Shown: positions 8,797 through 18,519, counted from the first letter of the stretch. The stretch: DNA of 64,000 nucleotides from Photorhabdus heterorhabditis (GCF_018448905.1 NZ_RCWA01000016.1:31568-95567), one strand, 5' to 3'. Notes: generated by a model from the sequence alone, not told the origin. A program made the numbers and translations.

Positions 8797-10071
8797 TTAG
8801 TTAAGCAAGGAACTGTTGCCAGAATGTTTCCTTGCTATTTGTAAAGGTGGTTTCATCGTAAATGTGATAATCAGAATGATAAGCACCGGTATAGCAATAA
8901 TGAGAAATGCCGGTGTAAAACTACCTGAATAATCCTTAATGGCTCCCACCAGAAAAGGGGCGAAACACGCGACAGTGGAGATTAAGTTCACCACTGAAAA
9001 TAATTCCAGATAGGGCGCGCGACCAAAATAATTGAACAGTAATATGCTGGATGCCAGAAAGGTCATGCCATAACCGATGCCAATACACAAAGTGAATAGG
9101 ATTAAAAATGTCCATGAGGTAGCGGCACTGAGTGCGATAAGACCACAGATAATTATCGACAGACTGCCGATAAGCAGTTTCTTGGGATCGAGCCATTCAC
9201 CAACAGCACCTCCTGCAAATCTTGAGAATGCGTTAATAAAAGCCAAAATACTGAGCGAGGAAGCAGCGACAGATTCGCTAAATCCATTTTCAGTAATATG
9301 GGCTACAGCAAAACTGTTGACGGTTATTCCACACAATAAGAAAGAAGTATAAGCGGCTGCAATGGCATAAAATTGCCAGGTGTGCAGTGCTTGCCGGACA
9401 TTCCATATTTCCCTCGTGCGATAGATACTGGAAGGGACATGGTCTTGTTGATTTTGGCTGACTCTTTCAGCATGGGCATTTTCCTTTTTACCTTCTCGCA
9501 TAATTAAAATGGTCAATAGACTGATCAACGTCAGTAATACCCCGGAAATTGCCCAGTGCATACGCCAGCTTCCCCAAAATACCGTTGCCAGGAAATAGAT
9601 CCACGGACCCACCACACCACCTAATCCTCCAATGGTGAAATAGATACCAAAAGCGAGTGATTGTTTTTCAAAAAGTCGGCTGATGACATAAGTTCCGGGA
9701 ACAGTAGCCATAAGACTAAAGCCGATGCCTAATAGTGTTGTACCGGTGAAATAAGCGGTGAGACTGTGAGTGTTATAGAGGATATAAAAGCCGGTGATAA
9801 AAGTGAGTGTACCGATCAGTAAGGTGACACGAACATTTGTACGGCGAATAAACATTGCCGGGAGATAACTGGCCAGTCCACATGACAGACCAAGTAAAGT
9901 GAATCCCAGACCTGCATCAGTCCAACTCCAGTGTAATTCCTTGATCATACTGGGTAACACAACGCCCAATGAAGTAAATGTGGTTGCGGTGACCAAAAAG
10001 TAAACTAAACCCAACAGTATCAGCAGGAGCCACTGATAAATACGTCCGAACCTGTCATGTTGAATGGGCAT
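8797..10071 (-). CDS. Major facilitator superfamily transporter
   Basis: The product has 12 hydrophobic segments in two groups of six, separated by a charged loop (about residues 195-230), as in MFS permeases, and no signal peptide. The start at 10071 is chosen because GGAG lies 6 bp upstream; an in-frame ATG at 10101 has no such site. The best general resemblance is to anion/CynX or oxalate-formate-type carriers. It lies 56 bp after the Tsx-like gene, probably in one operon with it and the RutA-like oxygenase. Substrate unknown. Confidence 0.88.
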   Translation of the reverse strand: MPIQHDRFGRIYQWLLLILLGLVYFLVTATTFTSLGVVLPSMIKELHWSWTDAGLGFTLLGLSCGLASYLPAMFIRRTNVRVTLLIGTLTFITGFYILYNTHSLTAYFTGTTLLGIGFSLMATVPGTYVISRLFEKQSLAFGIYFTIGGLGGVVGPWIYFLATVFWGSWRMHWAISGVLLTLISLLTILIMREGKKENAHAERVSQNQQDHVPSSIYRTREIWNVRQALHTWQFYAIAAAYTSFLLCGITVNSFAVAHITENGFSESVAASSLSILAFINAFSRFAGGAVGEWLDPKKLLIGSLSIIICGLIALSAATSWTFLILFTLCIGIGYGMTFLASSILLFNYFGRAPYLELFSVVNLISTVACFAPFLVGAIKDYSGSFTPAFLIIAIPVLIILIITFTMKPPLQIARKHSGNSSLLN

Positions 10072-10127
10072 CTTGACTCCATAATGGATAGAAGTGATCA
10101 AAAAATTCCTGATATTTTATTTTGGTA

Positions 10128-11015
10128 TCAGAAGAAACTATATCGAATAAAGGCTCCATAGCTAAATTGATCAGTTCGATAATAAGATGTATCTCTTATT
10201 TTATATTTATTTTTTATTGGATTCAGGACAATGCCTACCCATAAATGACCGGGTTGGTTACCGAGGTGTTTTCCTAAATCGTAATGCAATTCTGGTTTGA
10301 AATCGATAGTTTCAGGTTTCCCATGTAAACCTAATGTATAATCAAAAGTCCCAACAATGCGGAAATCACCTAAACGATTGTTGAAGGGAATTCCATAATC
10401 GATATGAACTCGCTGATCATTCCAGCTACTATTGCCGTTATTCTCAAAATAAAAGGTTGTACGCAACCAACTAGTCCAATTTGTCTGCCAGTCAATACTG
10501 ATACCTGGGAAATAGTCGTAATCTATGCCTTTAGTTTTAGCAACCCATTGAGCGAACAAAATATCTTTTAACGGCCCAAAAGAGATGTCATTTCCCGTGA
10601 CTTTACTAAAGCTCACTCTTGGTACAACTTTATAATAATAGGTGCTTTTATCACCTTTATAATCATTTTGCAGCGAGTTTTGCCAAATACTATAGACGTA
10701 CATATCGCCGACACTATAGTCGCCGAAAGCCTCTAAAATCGGTGAAAGGGTTTTTCTGGGATCGACCCGATTCTCAAATTGCATATAAAGGCTGGTATCA
10801 ATAGATTGAAAATTAACAAAATTACTGGCTTGAGCTTGATTGATTGCTGGCAGCAATAAAAGTATTGAAAGTAATCGGCTCTTCTTTAAGCGGGTGTTGA
10901 TCCAGCGACGGATGAGTGCCAAATAAGCGGTATAATAAAGTGGAAAAGAGATCCTTGAAGAGAAAAAAAGCAGCGGGCAGTTTTTCGTATCGTGGGTTTT
11001 TGAGGCAAATAACAC
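10128..11015 (-). CDS. Tsx-like nucleoside-specific outer membrane channel
   Basis: The C-terminal two thirds has the alternating pattern of a 12-strand beta barrel and ends in Phe (RYSFF), as outer membrane proteins do. The segment NDISFGPLKDILFA resembles the Tsx/OmpK signature DLSFGPFKEWYFA. A signal peptide is visible (KKSRLLSILLLLPAINQAQA), but it lies about 40 residues after the first ATG, so the real start may be an internal TTG near 10900. Its place upstream of an MFS permease and a RutA-like enzyme suggests nucleoside or nucleobase uptake. Confidence 0.8.
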   Translation of the reverse strand: MLFASKTHDTKNCPLLFFSSRISFPLYYTAYLALIRRWINTRLKKSRLLSILLLLPAINQAQASNFVNFQSIDTSLYMQFENRVDPRKTLSPILEAFGDYSVGDMYVYSIWQNSLQNDYKGDKSTYYYKVVPRVSFSKVTGNDISFGPLKDILFAQWVAKTKGIDYDYFPGISIDWQTNWTSWLRTTFYFENNGNSSWNDQRVHIDYGIPFNNRLGDFRIVGTFDYTLGLHGKPETIDFKPELHYDLGKHLGNQPGHLWVGIVLNPIKNKYKIRDTSYYRTDQFSYGAFIRYSFF

Positions 11016-11251
11016 GAAGGTACCCCTTCTTATGCGGTATTGGGCTGATGGTAGTTAGCATTGATCTGATAGGATGGTTTTGTCAAAGGGATATTTGATT
11101 TTATTGATAAAAGGTGAGGAGAATAGAAAAATAAGATTATTTTAACCTTAGTGATTTTTTAGTATTAGTAATATATTGATTATTTAATTAACGATGGTTT
11201 TTTAATTTTGTGTTGAGAATTTGAAAAATGATTGTTAATTAATTCGAGTTT

Positions 11252-11286
11252 AGACTAAAATAATAAATGGATATTTATTTTAGTCT
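11252..11286. repeat. Inverted repeat in the 11.0-11.9 kb intergenic region
   Basis: AGACTAAAAT (11252-11261) and ATTTTAGTCT (11277-11286) are perfect 10-bp arms around a 15-nt loop. The surrounding stretch 11016-11953 is very AT-rich and holds no convincing gene; besides this repeat it contains only the octamer microsatellite and an ERIC remnant. Confidence 0.5.
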
Positions 11287-11370
11287 GTGTCCCGTAATCT
11301 ATTTAAGGAAGAAATTCAGCGGAAACACTTGCCATTCTTTTTTTTATGATTATATGGAATAAATGGTTTT

Positions 11371-11502
11371 TATATTTCTATATTTCTATATTTCTATATT
11401 TCTATATTTCTATATTTCTATATTTCTATATTTCTATATTTCTATATTTCTATATTTCTATATTTCTATATTTCTATATTTCTATATTTCTATATTTCTA
11501 TA
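11371..11502. repeat. Octanucleotide microsatellite, 16.5 copies of TATATTTC
   Basis: Sixteen exact TATATTTC units plus TATA run without a single substitution for 132 bp. It lies between the divergent Tsx-like and hemopexin-lectin genes, about 355 bp and 450 bp from their starts. It also translates as an FLYFYISI repeat in an open frame beginning at 11346, but that is a trivial result of the repeat. Perfect octamers of this length are prone to slippage. Confidence 0.95.
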
Positions 11503-11869
11503 ACATGATTTGTCATCATTTTATGAGCCAATTTAGTTGATGTCATTCCTCGTAATTAAAGGGATTATTTAAGATGTTCGTTAAAGTTTATACAAAAATA
11601 TGATTTATTTTATTGCTATAACTTATGAAAATTATCAACGGAAATCTTTAATCTCTTTGAAATAATTACCACCCAATCATGAAGATGTTATTTTTATGAC
11701 CAGGTATTAATTGTAACCTAAGTTAAATATTATTAAGGACTATATTGTTATGAAAGCATAAATGGTTACAGGAAAATAAAAACATTAAACCTATTAACGA
11801 GTTGATAATATATAATATTGCTTATGACCGATCAGAAGTATTAATTTAAATAATATAATTCATCCTATA

Positions 11870-11930
11870 TATACCCAATAGATTTTAAATTGCAGCCAAC
11901 AAAGCAGCAACTTGAAAGATGAAGAGTATA
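11870..11930. repeat. ERIC-related remnant, 61 bp
   Basis: It runs from TATACCCAATAG through an AAATTGCAGCCAACAAAG segment to AGCAACTTGAAAGATGAAGAGTATA-type end sequence. These are the two outer ERIC arms (compare 7488-7614 in reverse) with the central CCCCAG segments missing. It ends 23 bp before the start of the lectin gene. Confidence 0.7.
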
Positions 11931-11953
11931 AATACCAAAAAGGATATGTAATA

Positions 11954-12985
11954 ATGAATACATCAAGTTATCTCTTTCTTAATGCAGAAAATATTAAGTA
12001 CAATGAAATCTCTGTTTCTAATAGAGTGTATGCAGGTTATCCAAAACATATCAATAATGATTGGCCTAACCTTCCTGTAGAATTTCAAAGGCATATCGAC
12101 GATATTATTAATTTAAATGGCTATTTGTATTTTTTTAAAGGTTCACAATATCTTAAATTCGATATAGAGAAAGCGCAAGTAAGTGATGGACCGAAGCCGA
12201 TTATCGAAGGATGGCCTAGATTAGCAGGAACCGAATTTGAAAATGGGATAGATGCAGCCACGGAATGGATAGATATAAATGCCCCAGACAAAACAGATGT
12301 TGTTTGTTTCTTTAAGGGTAGCGATTGTATCGATTATACAGTGAGCTCACATACGATTAACCAGAAAACTATCTCGGAAAAATTAGGAGCCACAGGAAAA
12401 TATGCAGAATTCAGTGCAAATATTGATGCGGCTATTTTATGGAGAACCCGAGGATACCATTATATCTTCATTTTCAAAGGTAATTCTAATATCCGATTTA
12501 ATCTTAAATTAAATGCCATTGATAGAGGACCATATACCCCTAATAAAACTAATTGGATAGGCGTCGATTTCAAAAAAATTCAAGCTGCTATATCAGTCGA
12601 TACTGACTTATTAGGTAGCAAACAATATGGCGGAACATGTGGTAATAATGATACCGGTAAATATTGTTTCCAATTATCTAAAAACACCCAATTTAGGCTG
12701 ACAACTTACACAAATACTGATGTTCATCAGCAAACTGTAAAAGTGTATGTTGATGACATTCTGGTAGATACATTAACCGGTAAGGGAATAGATAACTTAA
12801 TAGCTACCAAATCCTATTCATCGGGTGCAGGCAAAGTCTGTATTGAGATCGCCGGAGATGGCAAACCATGCAAACTCCGCTATGCTTATAACACACTTGA
12901 TGGAAAACCGGGGACTGTCATTATTGGGGCCGAAAATGGCAACAATAACCATTACAACGACAGTGTGGTCCTATTGAATTGGTAA
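11954..12985 (+). CDS. Hemopexin-repeat (photopexin-like) protein fused to a LecB-like lectin domain
   Basis: The 343-residue product has four hemopexin-type repeats (about residues 1-215; cores LYFFKGSQYLKFD, VCFFKGSDCIDY, IFIFKGNSNIRFN), as in a four-bladed propeller. A C-terminal domain (about 230-343) matches the fucose-binding lectin LecB/PA-IIL, including NTQFRLTTYTN and the calcium-loop region GAENGNNNHYND. Compared with LecB, two calcium aspartates are Asn and His, and the protein stops at NW without the PLG tail whose terminal Gly helps bind calcium. Hemopexin-like photopexins are known from Photorhabdus. No signal peptide is seen. The start at 11954 has AAAAAGGA upstream; an earlier ATG lies in ERIC sequence. 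Confidence 0.85.
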   Translation: MNTSSYLFLNAENIKYNEISVSNRVYAGYPKHINNDWPNLPVEFQRHIDDIINLNGYLYFFKGSQYLKFDIEKAQVSDGPKPIIEGWPRLAGTEFENGIDAATEWIDINAPDKTDVVCFFKGSDCIDYTVSSHTINQKTISEKLGATGKYAEFSANIDAAILWRTRGYHYIFIFKGNSNIRFNLKLNAIDRGPYTPNKTNWIGVDFKKIQAAISVDTDLLGSKQYGGTCGNNDTGKYCFQLSKNTQFRLTTYTNTDVHQQTVKVYVDDILVDTLTGKGIDNLIATKSYSSGAGKVCIEIAGDGKPCKLRYAYNTLDGKPGTVIIGAENGNNNHYNDSVVLLNW

Positions 12986-13027
12986 ACAGGTTGGAATTAA
13001 AAAGAGATCAAATTTATCAATGAATTA

Positions 13028-13050
13028 AAGCGGTATTATACCGCTTTTTT
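13028..13050 (+). terminator. Rho-independent terminator of the hemopexin-lectin gene
   Basis: AAGCGGTA (13028-13035) pairs with TACCGCTT (13039-13046) around a 3-nt loop and is followed by a run of six T. Confidence 0.9.
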
Positions 13051-13158
13051 GTTGTGTGTCATAATAAGGATATTGCGGTAAAGAGATACCGGCCTTACTG
13101 GTAGCATATGCCGTTATCAACAGAAAAATAATATTTCAATTTTACGGTAGCGTAATAA

Positions 13159-13350
13159 TTTGAGCAAAATGGGCTACATGGTTGTAGCTTAACAATCAAT
13201 AGCATAAATGAAGAAAATAAAACTATAGAATTGAATTTAATTCCAGAAACGTTAAAGGCTACTAATCTGGGTAATATTAGAATTGATGATTTACTTAACT
13301 ATGAAATAGATCAAACAACCAGAACGATTAATACGAATAGATCAATATAA
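13159..13350 (+). pseudogene. Remnant of a riboflavin synthase alpha / lumazine-type protein
   Basis: An open stretch of 63 codons without a start codon encodes NGLHGCSLTINSI, then ELNLIPETLKATNLGNI and NYEIDQTTRTI. These match the IDGxSLTVN, LIPETLxxTNLG and VNIEIDxxTxxI motifs that end each domain of riboflavin synthase alpha and related lumazine proteins. Only the end of one domain remains, so this is debris, not a working enzyme. The 640-bp stretch 12986-13629 has no intact gene. Confidence 0.6.
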
Positions 13351-13438
13351 TAATTGAAATAACATAAATAGGTTGGAATTCAGAGTAATAATCCTTACAT
13401 CCTCCTGATTTATGAGGGATTTTTTCAGCTAATTTAAT

Positions 13439-13466
13439 AAAAAATAGCCCAGGGAGTTGGGCTATT
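13439..13466 (-). terminator. Rho-independent terminator downstream of purK
   Basis: On the minus strand AATAGCCCA (13466-13458) pairs with TGGGCTATT (13451-13443) around a 6-nt loop and runs into six T. It lies 164 bp after purK, on the far side of a toxin-gene remnant. Confidence 0.85.
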
Positions 13467-13477
13467 AAAGATAAGTC

Positions 13478-13567
13478 TCACATCTTGAATAACTTTGCAT
13501 GGCTACCGATCCGATATAAAAGAACTTCTTGCTCAGTTCTCTTATAAATCAACAAGATAATCAGATC
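13478..13567 (-). pseudogene. 3' remnant of a YafQ/RelE-family toxin gene
   Basis: In one minus frame ending at a TGA (13480-13478) the sequence reads LIYKRTEQEVLLYRIGSHAKLF, the typical end of YafQ/RelE-type mRNA interferases, including the final His-x-x-Leu-Phe. Upstream the frame lacks a start and turns into non-homologous low-complexity sequence near purK, so only about 30 codons are left. No antitoxin gene is present. Confidence 0.5.
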
Positions 13568-13629
13568 ATAAACAAACAACGTCAGTATCAGACTTAACTT
13601 CAGCTTCGCTTGTGCAAAGCTGAGGCTAA

Positions 13630-14697
13630 CTAAATTAATTTTTCTTGCGCCCATTCAAGGCCACTATGGTATTCAGGCGGCAGCATTGGAATAAGTTTCT
13701 GCAATGTATTTTTTAACTCGTTTTTATCTGTGTGAGAAAGATTAAGATGACCAACTTTACGTGCCGGGCGAACTTCTTTCTCATACCAATGTAAATGTAC
13801 CAATGGCAAGCTGAGCCATTGCGGATTGACATCTGTACCAATCAAATTAACCATGACTGATGGCGCGTTAACTTCTGGCTGAGGCATGGGTAAATCCAGA
13901 ATAGCGCGGAGATGTAGTTCAAACTGGCTGATAGACGCGCCGTTTTGAGTCCAGTGACCACTGTTATGAACCCGCGGCGCTAGTTCATTAATCAGTAAAT
14001 TATCGCCGACAATAAAACATTCCATTGCCATCACACCGACATATTTCAGCTCATGCATAATGGCTGACAACATGCTTTCAGCTTGTTGCTGTAGATGACA
14101 ATTTTCCGAAGGAAAAGCAATACTGGTACGCAGAATGCCATCCTGGTGCAAGTTGTATGTTAATGGATAGAACACACAATCGCCATTCTCATTGCGGGCG
14201 CCGACCAGAGAAACTTCGCCAGAGAACGGAATGGCTTGCTCAGCAATACATTCGCCATAAATATCATCCGGTAACTCTGTTTCATCCCCGGGACGAATGC
14301 GCCATTGTCCTCGACCATCATAACCACCAATACGGCGTTTAACGATGACCAGATTACCGAGTTCAGTGAACAGCTGCGGCCACTGGCTGGTATCAGCAAG
14401 TAATTGCCACGGAGCAGTTGCAAGCCCCAGGCTATCTATTAATTGCTTCTGCGGTAAACGATCTGCCAGACGAGGAAAAATATCCCGATTAGCGAAAGCT
14501 TTGTGGCGAGCAAGTTCTTGGGTAAGGGCTGTTTCCGGCCAGCGTTCAATTTCGGCGGTAATCACACTATTCTGGTAAGGAACGGCTTCGGGTTCTGCAT
14601 CCAGACCAACAGGATAAACCGAGATACCTAAAGGCTCACCGGCCTGACGTAACATCCGTCCAAGCTGACCATTACCTAATACACAAACTGGCTTCAT
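13630..14697 (-). CDS. purK: N5-carboxyaminoimidazole ribonucleotide synthase PurK
   Basis: The 355-residue ATP-grasp enzyme makes N5-CAIR from AIR, ATP and bicarbonate in purine synthesis. The N-terminal [12 protein letters not shown] motif, the ATP-binding [14 protein letters not shown] segment and the metal-site [14 protein letters not shown] segment are present. It overlaps purE by 4 bp (ATGA), giving the usual purEK operon with coupled translation. Confidence 0.97.
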   Translation of the reverse strand: MKPVCVLGNGQLGRMLRQAGEPLGISVYPVGLDAEPEAVPYQNSVITAEIERWPETALTQELARHKAFANRDIFPRLADRLPQKQLIDSLGLATAPWQLLADTSQWPQLFTELGNLVIVKRRIGGYDGRGQWRIRPGDETELPDDIYGECIAEQAIPFSGEVSLVGARNENGDCVFYPLTYNLHQDGILRTSIAFPSENCHLQQQAESMLSAIMHELKYVGVMAMECFIVGDNLLINELAPRVHNSGHWTQNGASISQFELHLRAILDLPMPQPEVNAPSVMVNLIGTDVNPQWLSLPLVHLHWYEKEVRPARKVGHLNLSHTDKNELKNTLQKLIPMLPPEYHSGLEWAQEKLI

Positions 14698-15224
14698 ATT
14701 TCCTCCCGTGGATCGGGATTATCGAGTACATCCTGAGTTTGTGTTTCACGCCAATAAGTAAGGCGTTTCAGCAAATCTTTATCATGACGAGCCAGAATCT
14801 GTGTTGCCAACAGCGCTGCGTTTGCGGCGCCTGCTTTCCCAATCGCCAGTGTGCCGACAGGAATACCTTTCGGCATCTGTACGATAGAGTAAAGGCTGTC
14901 TACGCCATTAAGCGCGGCACTTTGTACGGGTACACCCAGAACCGGCACTAAGGTTTTAGCGGCCAACATTCCTGGTAGATGGGCGGCACCGCCTGCGCCA
15001 GCGATAATGACATCGAAACCATTTTGTTCAGCTTGCTCGGCAAAACTGAATAATTTATCTGGTGTGCGGTGGGCAGAAACAATTTCAACATGGAAAGGTA
15101 CATCAAGAGAAGTGAGAATATCAGCTGCGTGCTGCATGGTTACCCAATCGCTTTTAGACCCCATGACAATGGCGATTTTAGCGTTGTGCTGAGCTGTTCC
15201 TGCTGAATCAGGCCGGGCAGTCAT
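14694..15224 (-). CDS. purE: N5-CAIR mutase PurE
   Basis: The 176-residue protein converts N5-CAIR to CAIR. The motifs [17 protein letters not shown] and [14 protein letters not shown] contain the Ser, Asp and His residues of class I PurE active sites. It is the first gene of purEK, with a PurR box 84 bp upstream. The N-terminus is a few residues longer than in E. coli. Confidence 0.97.
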   Translation of the reverse strand: MTARPDSAGTAQHNAKIAIVMGSKSDWVTMQHAADILTSLDVPFHVEIVSAHRTPDKLFSFAEQAEQNGFDVIIAGAGGAAHLPGMLAAKTLVPVLGVPVQSAALNGVDSLYSIVQMPKGIPVGTLAIGKAGAANAALLATQILARHDKDLLKRLTYWRETQTQDVLDNPDPREEI

Positions 15225-15307
15225 AAATCAAATGCTCCTGTATTTTAACGTCCACCAGAACGAATATAGCGCTTTAAGGCCGCGGATCATATCATGCTCA
15301 CACGCTA

Positions 15308-15323
15308 AGGAAAACGATTGCGT
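15308..15323 (-). promoter_or_regulatory. PurR operator of purEK
   Basis: On the minus strand ACGCAATCGTTTTCCT fits the PurR consensus ANGCAANCGNTTNCNT at every fixed position. Just upstream on the same strand is a TTACCA/17 bp/TATAAA promoter, so bound PurR would cover the transcription start, as in E. coli purEK. Confidence 0.85.
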
Positions 15324-15362
15324 TACTTTATACTTTGCATTTTGATACCTGGTAAGGGTGAT

Positions 15363-16085
15363 TCAGAATGGGAAAAAGATAAGGTCGGTTGATTTGTCCG
15401 TTATTTTGAACATTGATCCTTGATGATGCCATGCACCAAGCACACCGCGGTGATACATTTTATTATGTCGAGCAACTTCATGTACCGCAGGACGATGAGT
15501 ATGCCCGTGGATCATCCAGTCAGCTTGATACCGCTCAAAAGCATCAATAACAGCTTGCTGATTGACATCCATAATGGCTTCTGATTTTCGGCGGTTGACA
15601 GATTGACTATTTGCCCGCATTTTTACGGCAATTTTCTGACGGATAAACAGCGGTAATAGTAAAAACAGACGTTGAATCCATGGGGTATGAACCCGCTTAC
15701 GGTATTGTTGATAACCTACATCATCAGTACATAAGGTATCTCCGTGCAGGATTAGCACCCGCTTACCATACAATTCCAGGACTTTTTCCTGTGGCAGCAA
15801 GATTATTCCACTTTCTTTAGCAAAGCGGGAACCGATTAAAAAATCACGATTGCCATGAATAAAATAACAGGTAACACCTTGTTGATGCAGTGTTTTTAAT
15901 GCACTGGCGATTTCACGGTGGAGAGGGTTATCATCATCATCACCAATCCAGTAATCGAACAGATCACCGAGGATATAAAGGCTATCTGCCTGGAGAGCAT
16001 CCTTACGCAGAAAACGCAGAAAACCGGCAGTGATAGCCGGTTCGTGTTCGCTTAGATGTAAATCCGCGATAAAAAGTGTGCACAT
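15363..16085 (-). CDS. lpxH: UDP-2,3-diacylglucosamine pyrophosphohydrolase LpxH
   Basis: The 240-residue metallophosphoesterase yields lipid X in lipid A synthesis at the inner membrane. The motifs [35 protein letters not shown] and HGHTHRPA hold the binuclear metal ligands. Its length equals E. coli LpxH. It follows ppiB by 10 bp, as in E. coli. Confidence 0.97.
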   Translation of the reverse strand: MCTLFIADLHLSEHEPAITAGFLRFLRKDALQADSLYILGDLFDYWIGDDDDNPLHREIASALKTLHQQGVTCYFIHGNRDFLIGSRFAKESGIILLPQEKVLELYGKRVLILHGDTLCTDDVGYQQYRKRVHTPWIQRLFLLLPLFIRQKIAVKMRANSQSVNRRKSEAIMDVNQQAVIDAFERYQADWMIHGHTHRPAVHEVARHNKMYHRGVLGAWHHQGSMFKITDKSTDLIFFPF

Positions 16086-16095
16086 ACGCAGTAAA

Positions 16096-16590
16096 TTACT
16101 CGCTGATGGTCACTCTTTCGATAATGACATCTTCACGTGGTACGTCTTGATGCATACCGCTTCGGCCAGTAGAAACGCTTTTGATTTTATCAACAACGTC
16201 CATACCTTCGATAACCTCTGCAAATACACAGTAACCCCAACCATCAGGGCGCTCAGAACGGAAGTTCAAGAAATCGTTATCAACAACATTAATGAAGAAT
16301 TGTGCGGTCGCTGAGTGTGGATCGTTGGTGCGGGCCATTGCCAGAGTACCACGGTTATTTTTCAGACCATTGTTGGCTTCATTTTTGATAGCTGCATCAG
16401 TCGATTTCTGTTTCATACCAGGTTCAAATCCACCACCTTGGATCATGAAACCGTTAATAACACGGTGGAAAATAGTATTGTCGTAGAAGCTATTGCGGCA
16501 GTAGTTTAAGAAATTCTCAACAGTTACAGGAGCTTTATCGGCGAAAGTGTTAATTACGATATCGCCAAAATTGGTATGGAAAGTCACCAT
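16096..16590 (-). CDS. ppiB: Cytoplasmic peptidyl-prolyl cis-trans isomerase B
   Basis: The 164-residue cyclophilin has the active-site Arg/Phe region [19 protein letters not shown], the FFINVVDN segment and the [18 protein letters not shown] segment, and no signal peptide, so it is the cytoplasmic PpiB. It is divergent from cysS; the 269 bp between them (16591-16859) should contain both promoters, and nothing else is evident there. Confidence 0.97.
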   Translation of the reverse strand: MVTFHTNFGDIVINTFADKAPVTVENFLNYCRNSFYDNTIFHRVINGFMIQGGGFEPGMKQKSTDAAIKNEANNGLKNNRGTLAMARTNDPHSATAQFFINVVDNDFLNFRSERPDGWGYCVFAEVIEGMDVVDKIKSVSTGRSGMHQDVPREDVIIERVTISE

Positions 16591-16859
16591 GATTGAAATC
16601 CTAATAATAGTTTTGATTAACCCGATTCAGGGCATTCGGACCAGGTGGCTTTTATATCACATCTACCATAATGAGTCAGTACCTATTAATTTCAGTAAGC
16701 TATCTTGATCGTCAACCTTGCAAAGTGCTTAATATCAGGTTTCAATATCTTGTTGGACTATGCCATATCGAGAATTTATTCATGAGATAAGGACATAAAT
16801 CCAGAATTATCAATTTGTTATTTTTAATCACGCGTACAGTGAATTTACGGAAAATCCCG

Positions 16860-18245
16860 ATGCTAAAAATTTTCAATACCCTCAGTCGTCAAAAAGAAGA
16901 ATTTAAGCCAATTCATCCAGGGATAGTAGGGATGTACGTGTGTGGTATCACGATTTATGACCTATGCCATATTGGTCACGGCAGAACATTTGTTTCCTTT
17001 GATGTGGTTGCTCGTTACCTGCGTTACCTGGGATATGACTTGACATATGTGCGGAATGTGACCGATGTTGATGATAAGATCATCAAACGTGCAGCCGAAA
17101 ATCATGAAAGTTGTGATGAACTGACTAGCCGTATGTTGGCTGAAATGTATAAAGATTTTGATGCGCTAAACATTTTACGCCCTGATCTGGAACCACGTGC
17201 GACTCGTCATATACCGGAAATTATTGAACTGACCGAATCGTTGATAAAACGTGGTCATGCTTATGTCGCAGATAATGGTGATGTCATGTTCTCTGTCGAA
17301 AGTGATTTGGATTACGGAGCGCTTTCCCGCCAGGATCTTAGTCAGTTACAGGCAGGAGCACGAGTAGAAGTGGCTGATGTTAAGCGTAACCCAATGGATT
17401 TCGTATTGTGGAAAATGTCTAAGCCAGGTGAGCCAAGCTGGGAATCGCCGTGGGGAAAAGGGCGTCCGGGGTGGCACATTGAATGCTCTGCAATGAACAA
17501 TAAACAGTTGGGTAATCATTTTGATATTCATGGTGGTGGCGCGGATCTGATGTTTCCACATCATGAAAATGAAATTGCTCAGTCTACCTGTGCTCATGAT
17601 GGCCCGTATGTGAATTATTGGATGCATTCGGGAATGGTGATGGTGGATAAAGAGAAGATGTCCAAATCGCTGAACAACTTCTTTACTATCCGTGATGTAC
17701 TGAAATATTACGATGCAGAAACGGTACGTTATTTCCTGTTGTCAGGCCATTATCGCAGTCAACTTAACTACACGGAAGAGAATCTGAAACAGGCACGCAC
17801 CGCGCTTGAACGTCTTTATACTTCTCTGCGTGGTACGGATGCTTCTGTCTCGCCAGCAGGCGGTGAAATGTTTGAAGCGCGTTTCATTGAAGCAATGAAT
17901 GATGATTTCAATACCCCGGAGGCTTATTCAGTACTGTTTGATATGGCACGTGAAATCAACTGCCTGAAATCAGACGATTTATCCGCCGCGAATGGTTTGG
18001 CGGCTACGTTGCGTAAACTGGCTGGAATTTTAGGTCTATTGGAACAAGAGCCGGAGCAATTCCTGCATAGTAGTGTTCAGGTTGATGATGAAGACATTGC
18101 TAAAATTGAAGCATTAATTAAGCAACGTAATGATGCCCGTAAAAACAAAGATTGGGCGCTAGCAGATTCTGCTCGTGATCAGTTAAATGAGATGGGTATT
18201 GAACTGGAAGATGGTCCGCAAGGGACGAGCTGGCGTCGTAAGTAA
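16860..18245 (+). CDS. cysS: Cysteinyl-tRNA synthetase
   Basis: With the ATG at 16860 the class I synthetase has 461 residues, the length of the E. coli enzyme. It shows the zinc and HIGH region ([15 protein letters not shown]), the WHIECSAM zinc site, and KMSKS (in [12 protein letters not shown]). An in-frame ATG at 16815 would add 15 unusual residues and is not preferred. Confidence 0.98.
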   Translation: MLKIFNTLSRQKEEFKPIHPGIVGMYVCGITIYDLCHIGHGRTFVSFDVVARYLRYLGYDLTYVRNVTDVDDKIIKRAAENHESCDELTSRMLAEMYKDFDALNILRPDLEPRATRHIPEIIELTESLIKRGHAYVADNGDVMFSVESDLDYGALSRQDLSQLQAGARVEVADVKRNPMDFVLWKMSKPGEPSWESPWGKGRPGWHIECSAMNNKQLGNHFDIHGGGADLMFPHHENEIAQSTCAHDGPYVNYWMHSGMVMVDKEKMSKSLNNFFTIRDVLKYYDAETVRYFLLSGHYRSQLNYTEENLKQARTALERLYTSLRGTDASVSPAGGEMFEARFIEAMNDDFNTPEAYSVLFDMAREINCLKSDDLSAANGLAATLRKLAGILGLLEQEPEQFLHSSVQVDDEDIAKIEALIKQRNDARKNKDWALADSARDQLNEMGIELEDGPQGTSWRRK

Positions 18246-18276
18246 GCTCAATAGAGTGCAACTGCCTTGATAATTA

Positions 18277-18304
18277 AGGCTCCCTTTTTGGGGGAGCCTA
18301 TTTT
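18277..18304 (+). terminator. Terminator after cysS
   Basis: AGGCTCCC (18277-18284) pairs with GGGAGCCT (18292-18299) and is followed by ATTTT. It separates cysS from the convergent ybcJ and may serve both. Confidence 0.8.
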
Positions 18305-18306
18305 AA

Positions 18307-18519
18307 CTATTCTTTGATGCAAACAGAATCACCATTGAAGGTGACAACCTGTCCGGCTGTAATTTTACAGCGCTTGCGTATCTCTGTTTGACCATTGACT
18401 TCAATCAGACCTTCGGCAATCACTGCCTTGGCGGTAGCGCCGCTTTCACTCCATCCTTGAAACTTCAACAGATCGCACAGTTCCACATGGGGATGACCTT
18501 CCAAATAAAAAATTTCCAT
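18307..18519 (-). CDS. ybcJ: S4-domain RNA-binding protein YbcJ
   Basis: The 70-residue protein is a small S4-like RNA-binding domain; HPHVELCDLLKFQGWSESG and the RKRCKI segment are diagnostic of YbcJ. ATG 18519 gives the E. coli length and has AAGG upstream; a TTG two codons earlier is less likely. It starts 9 bp after the folD stop and is probably in the folD operon. Its RNA target is not known. Confidence 0.92.
   Translation of the reverse strand: MEIFYLEGHPHVELCDLLKFQGWSESGATAKAVIAEGLIEVNGQTEIRKRCKITAGQVVTFNGDSVCIKE

Noticed and set aside
11346-11540. Open frame of 64 codons made of FLYFYISI repeats
   Set aside because: It is only the translation of the octamer microsatellite; no ribosome site and no non-repetitive coding part.
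13399-13425. Forward terminator-like CCTC/GAGG hairpin with T-run
   Set aside because: The stem has only four perfect pairs; it may end the riboflavin-synthase remnant transcript but is too weak to call.
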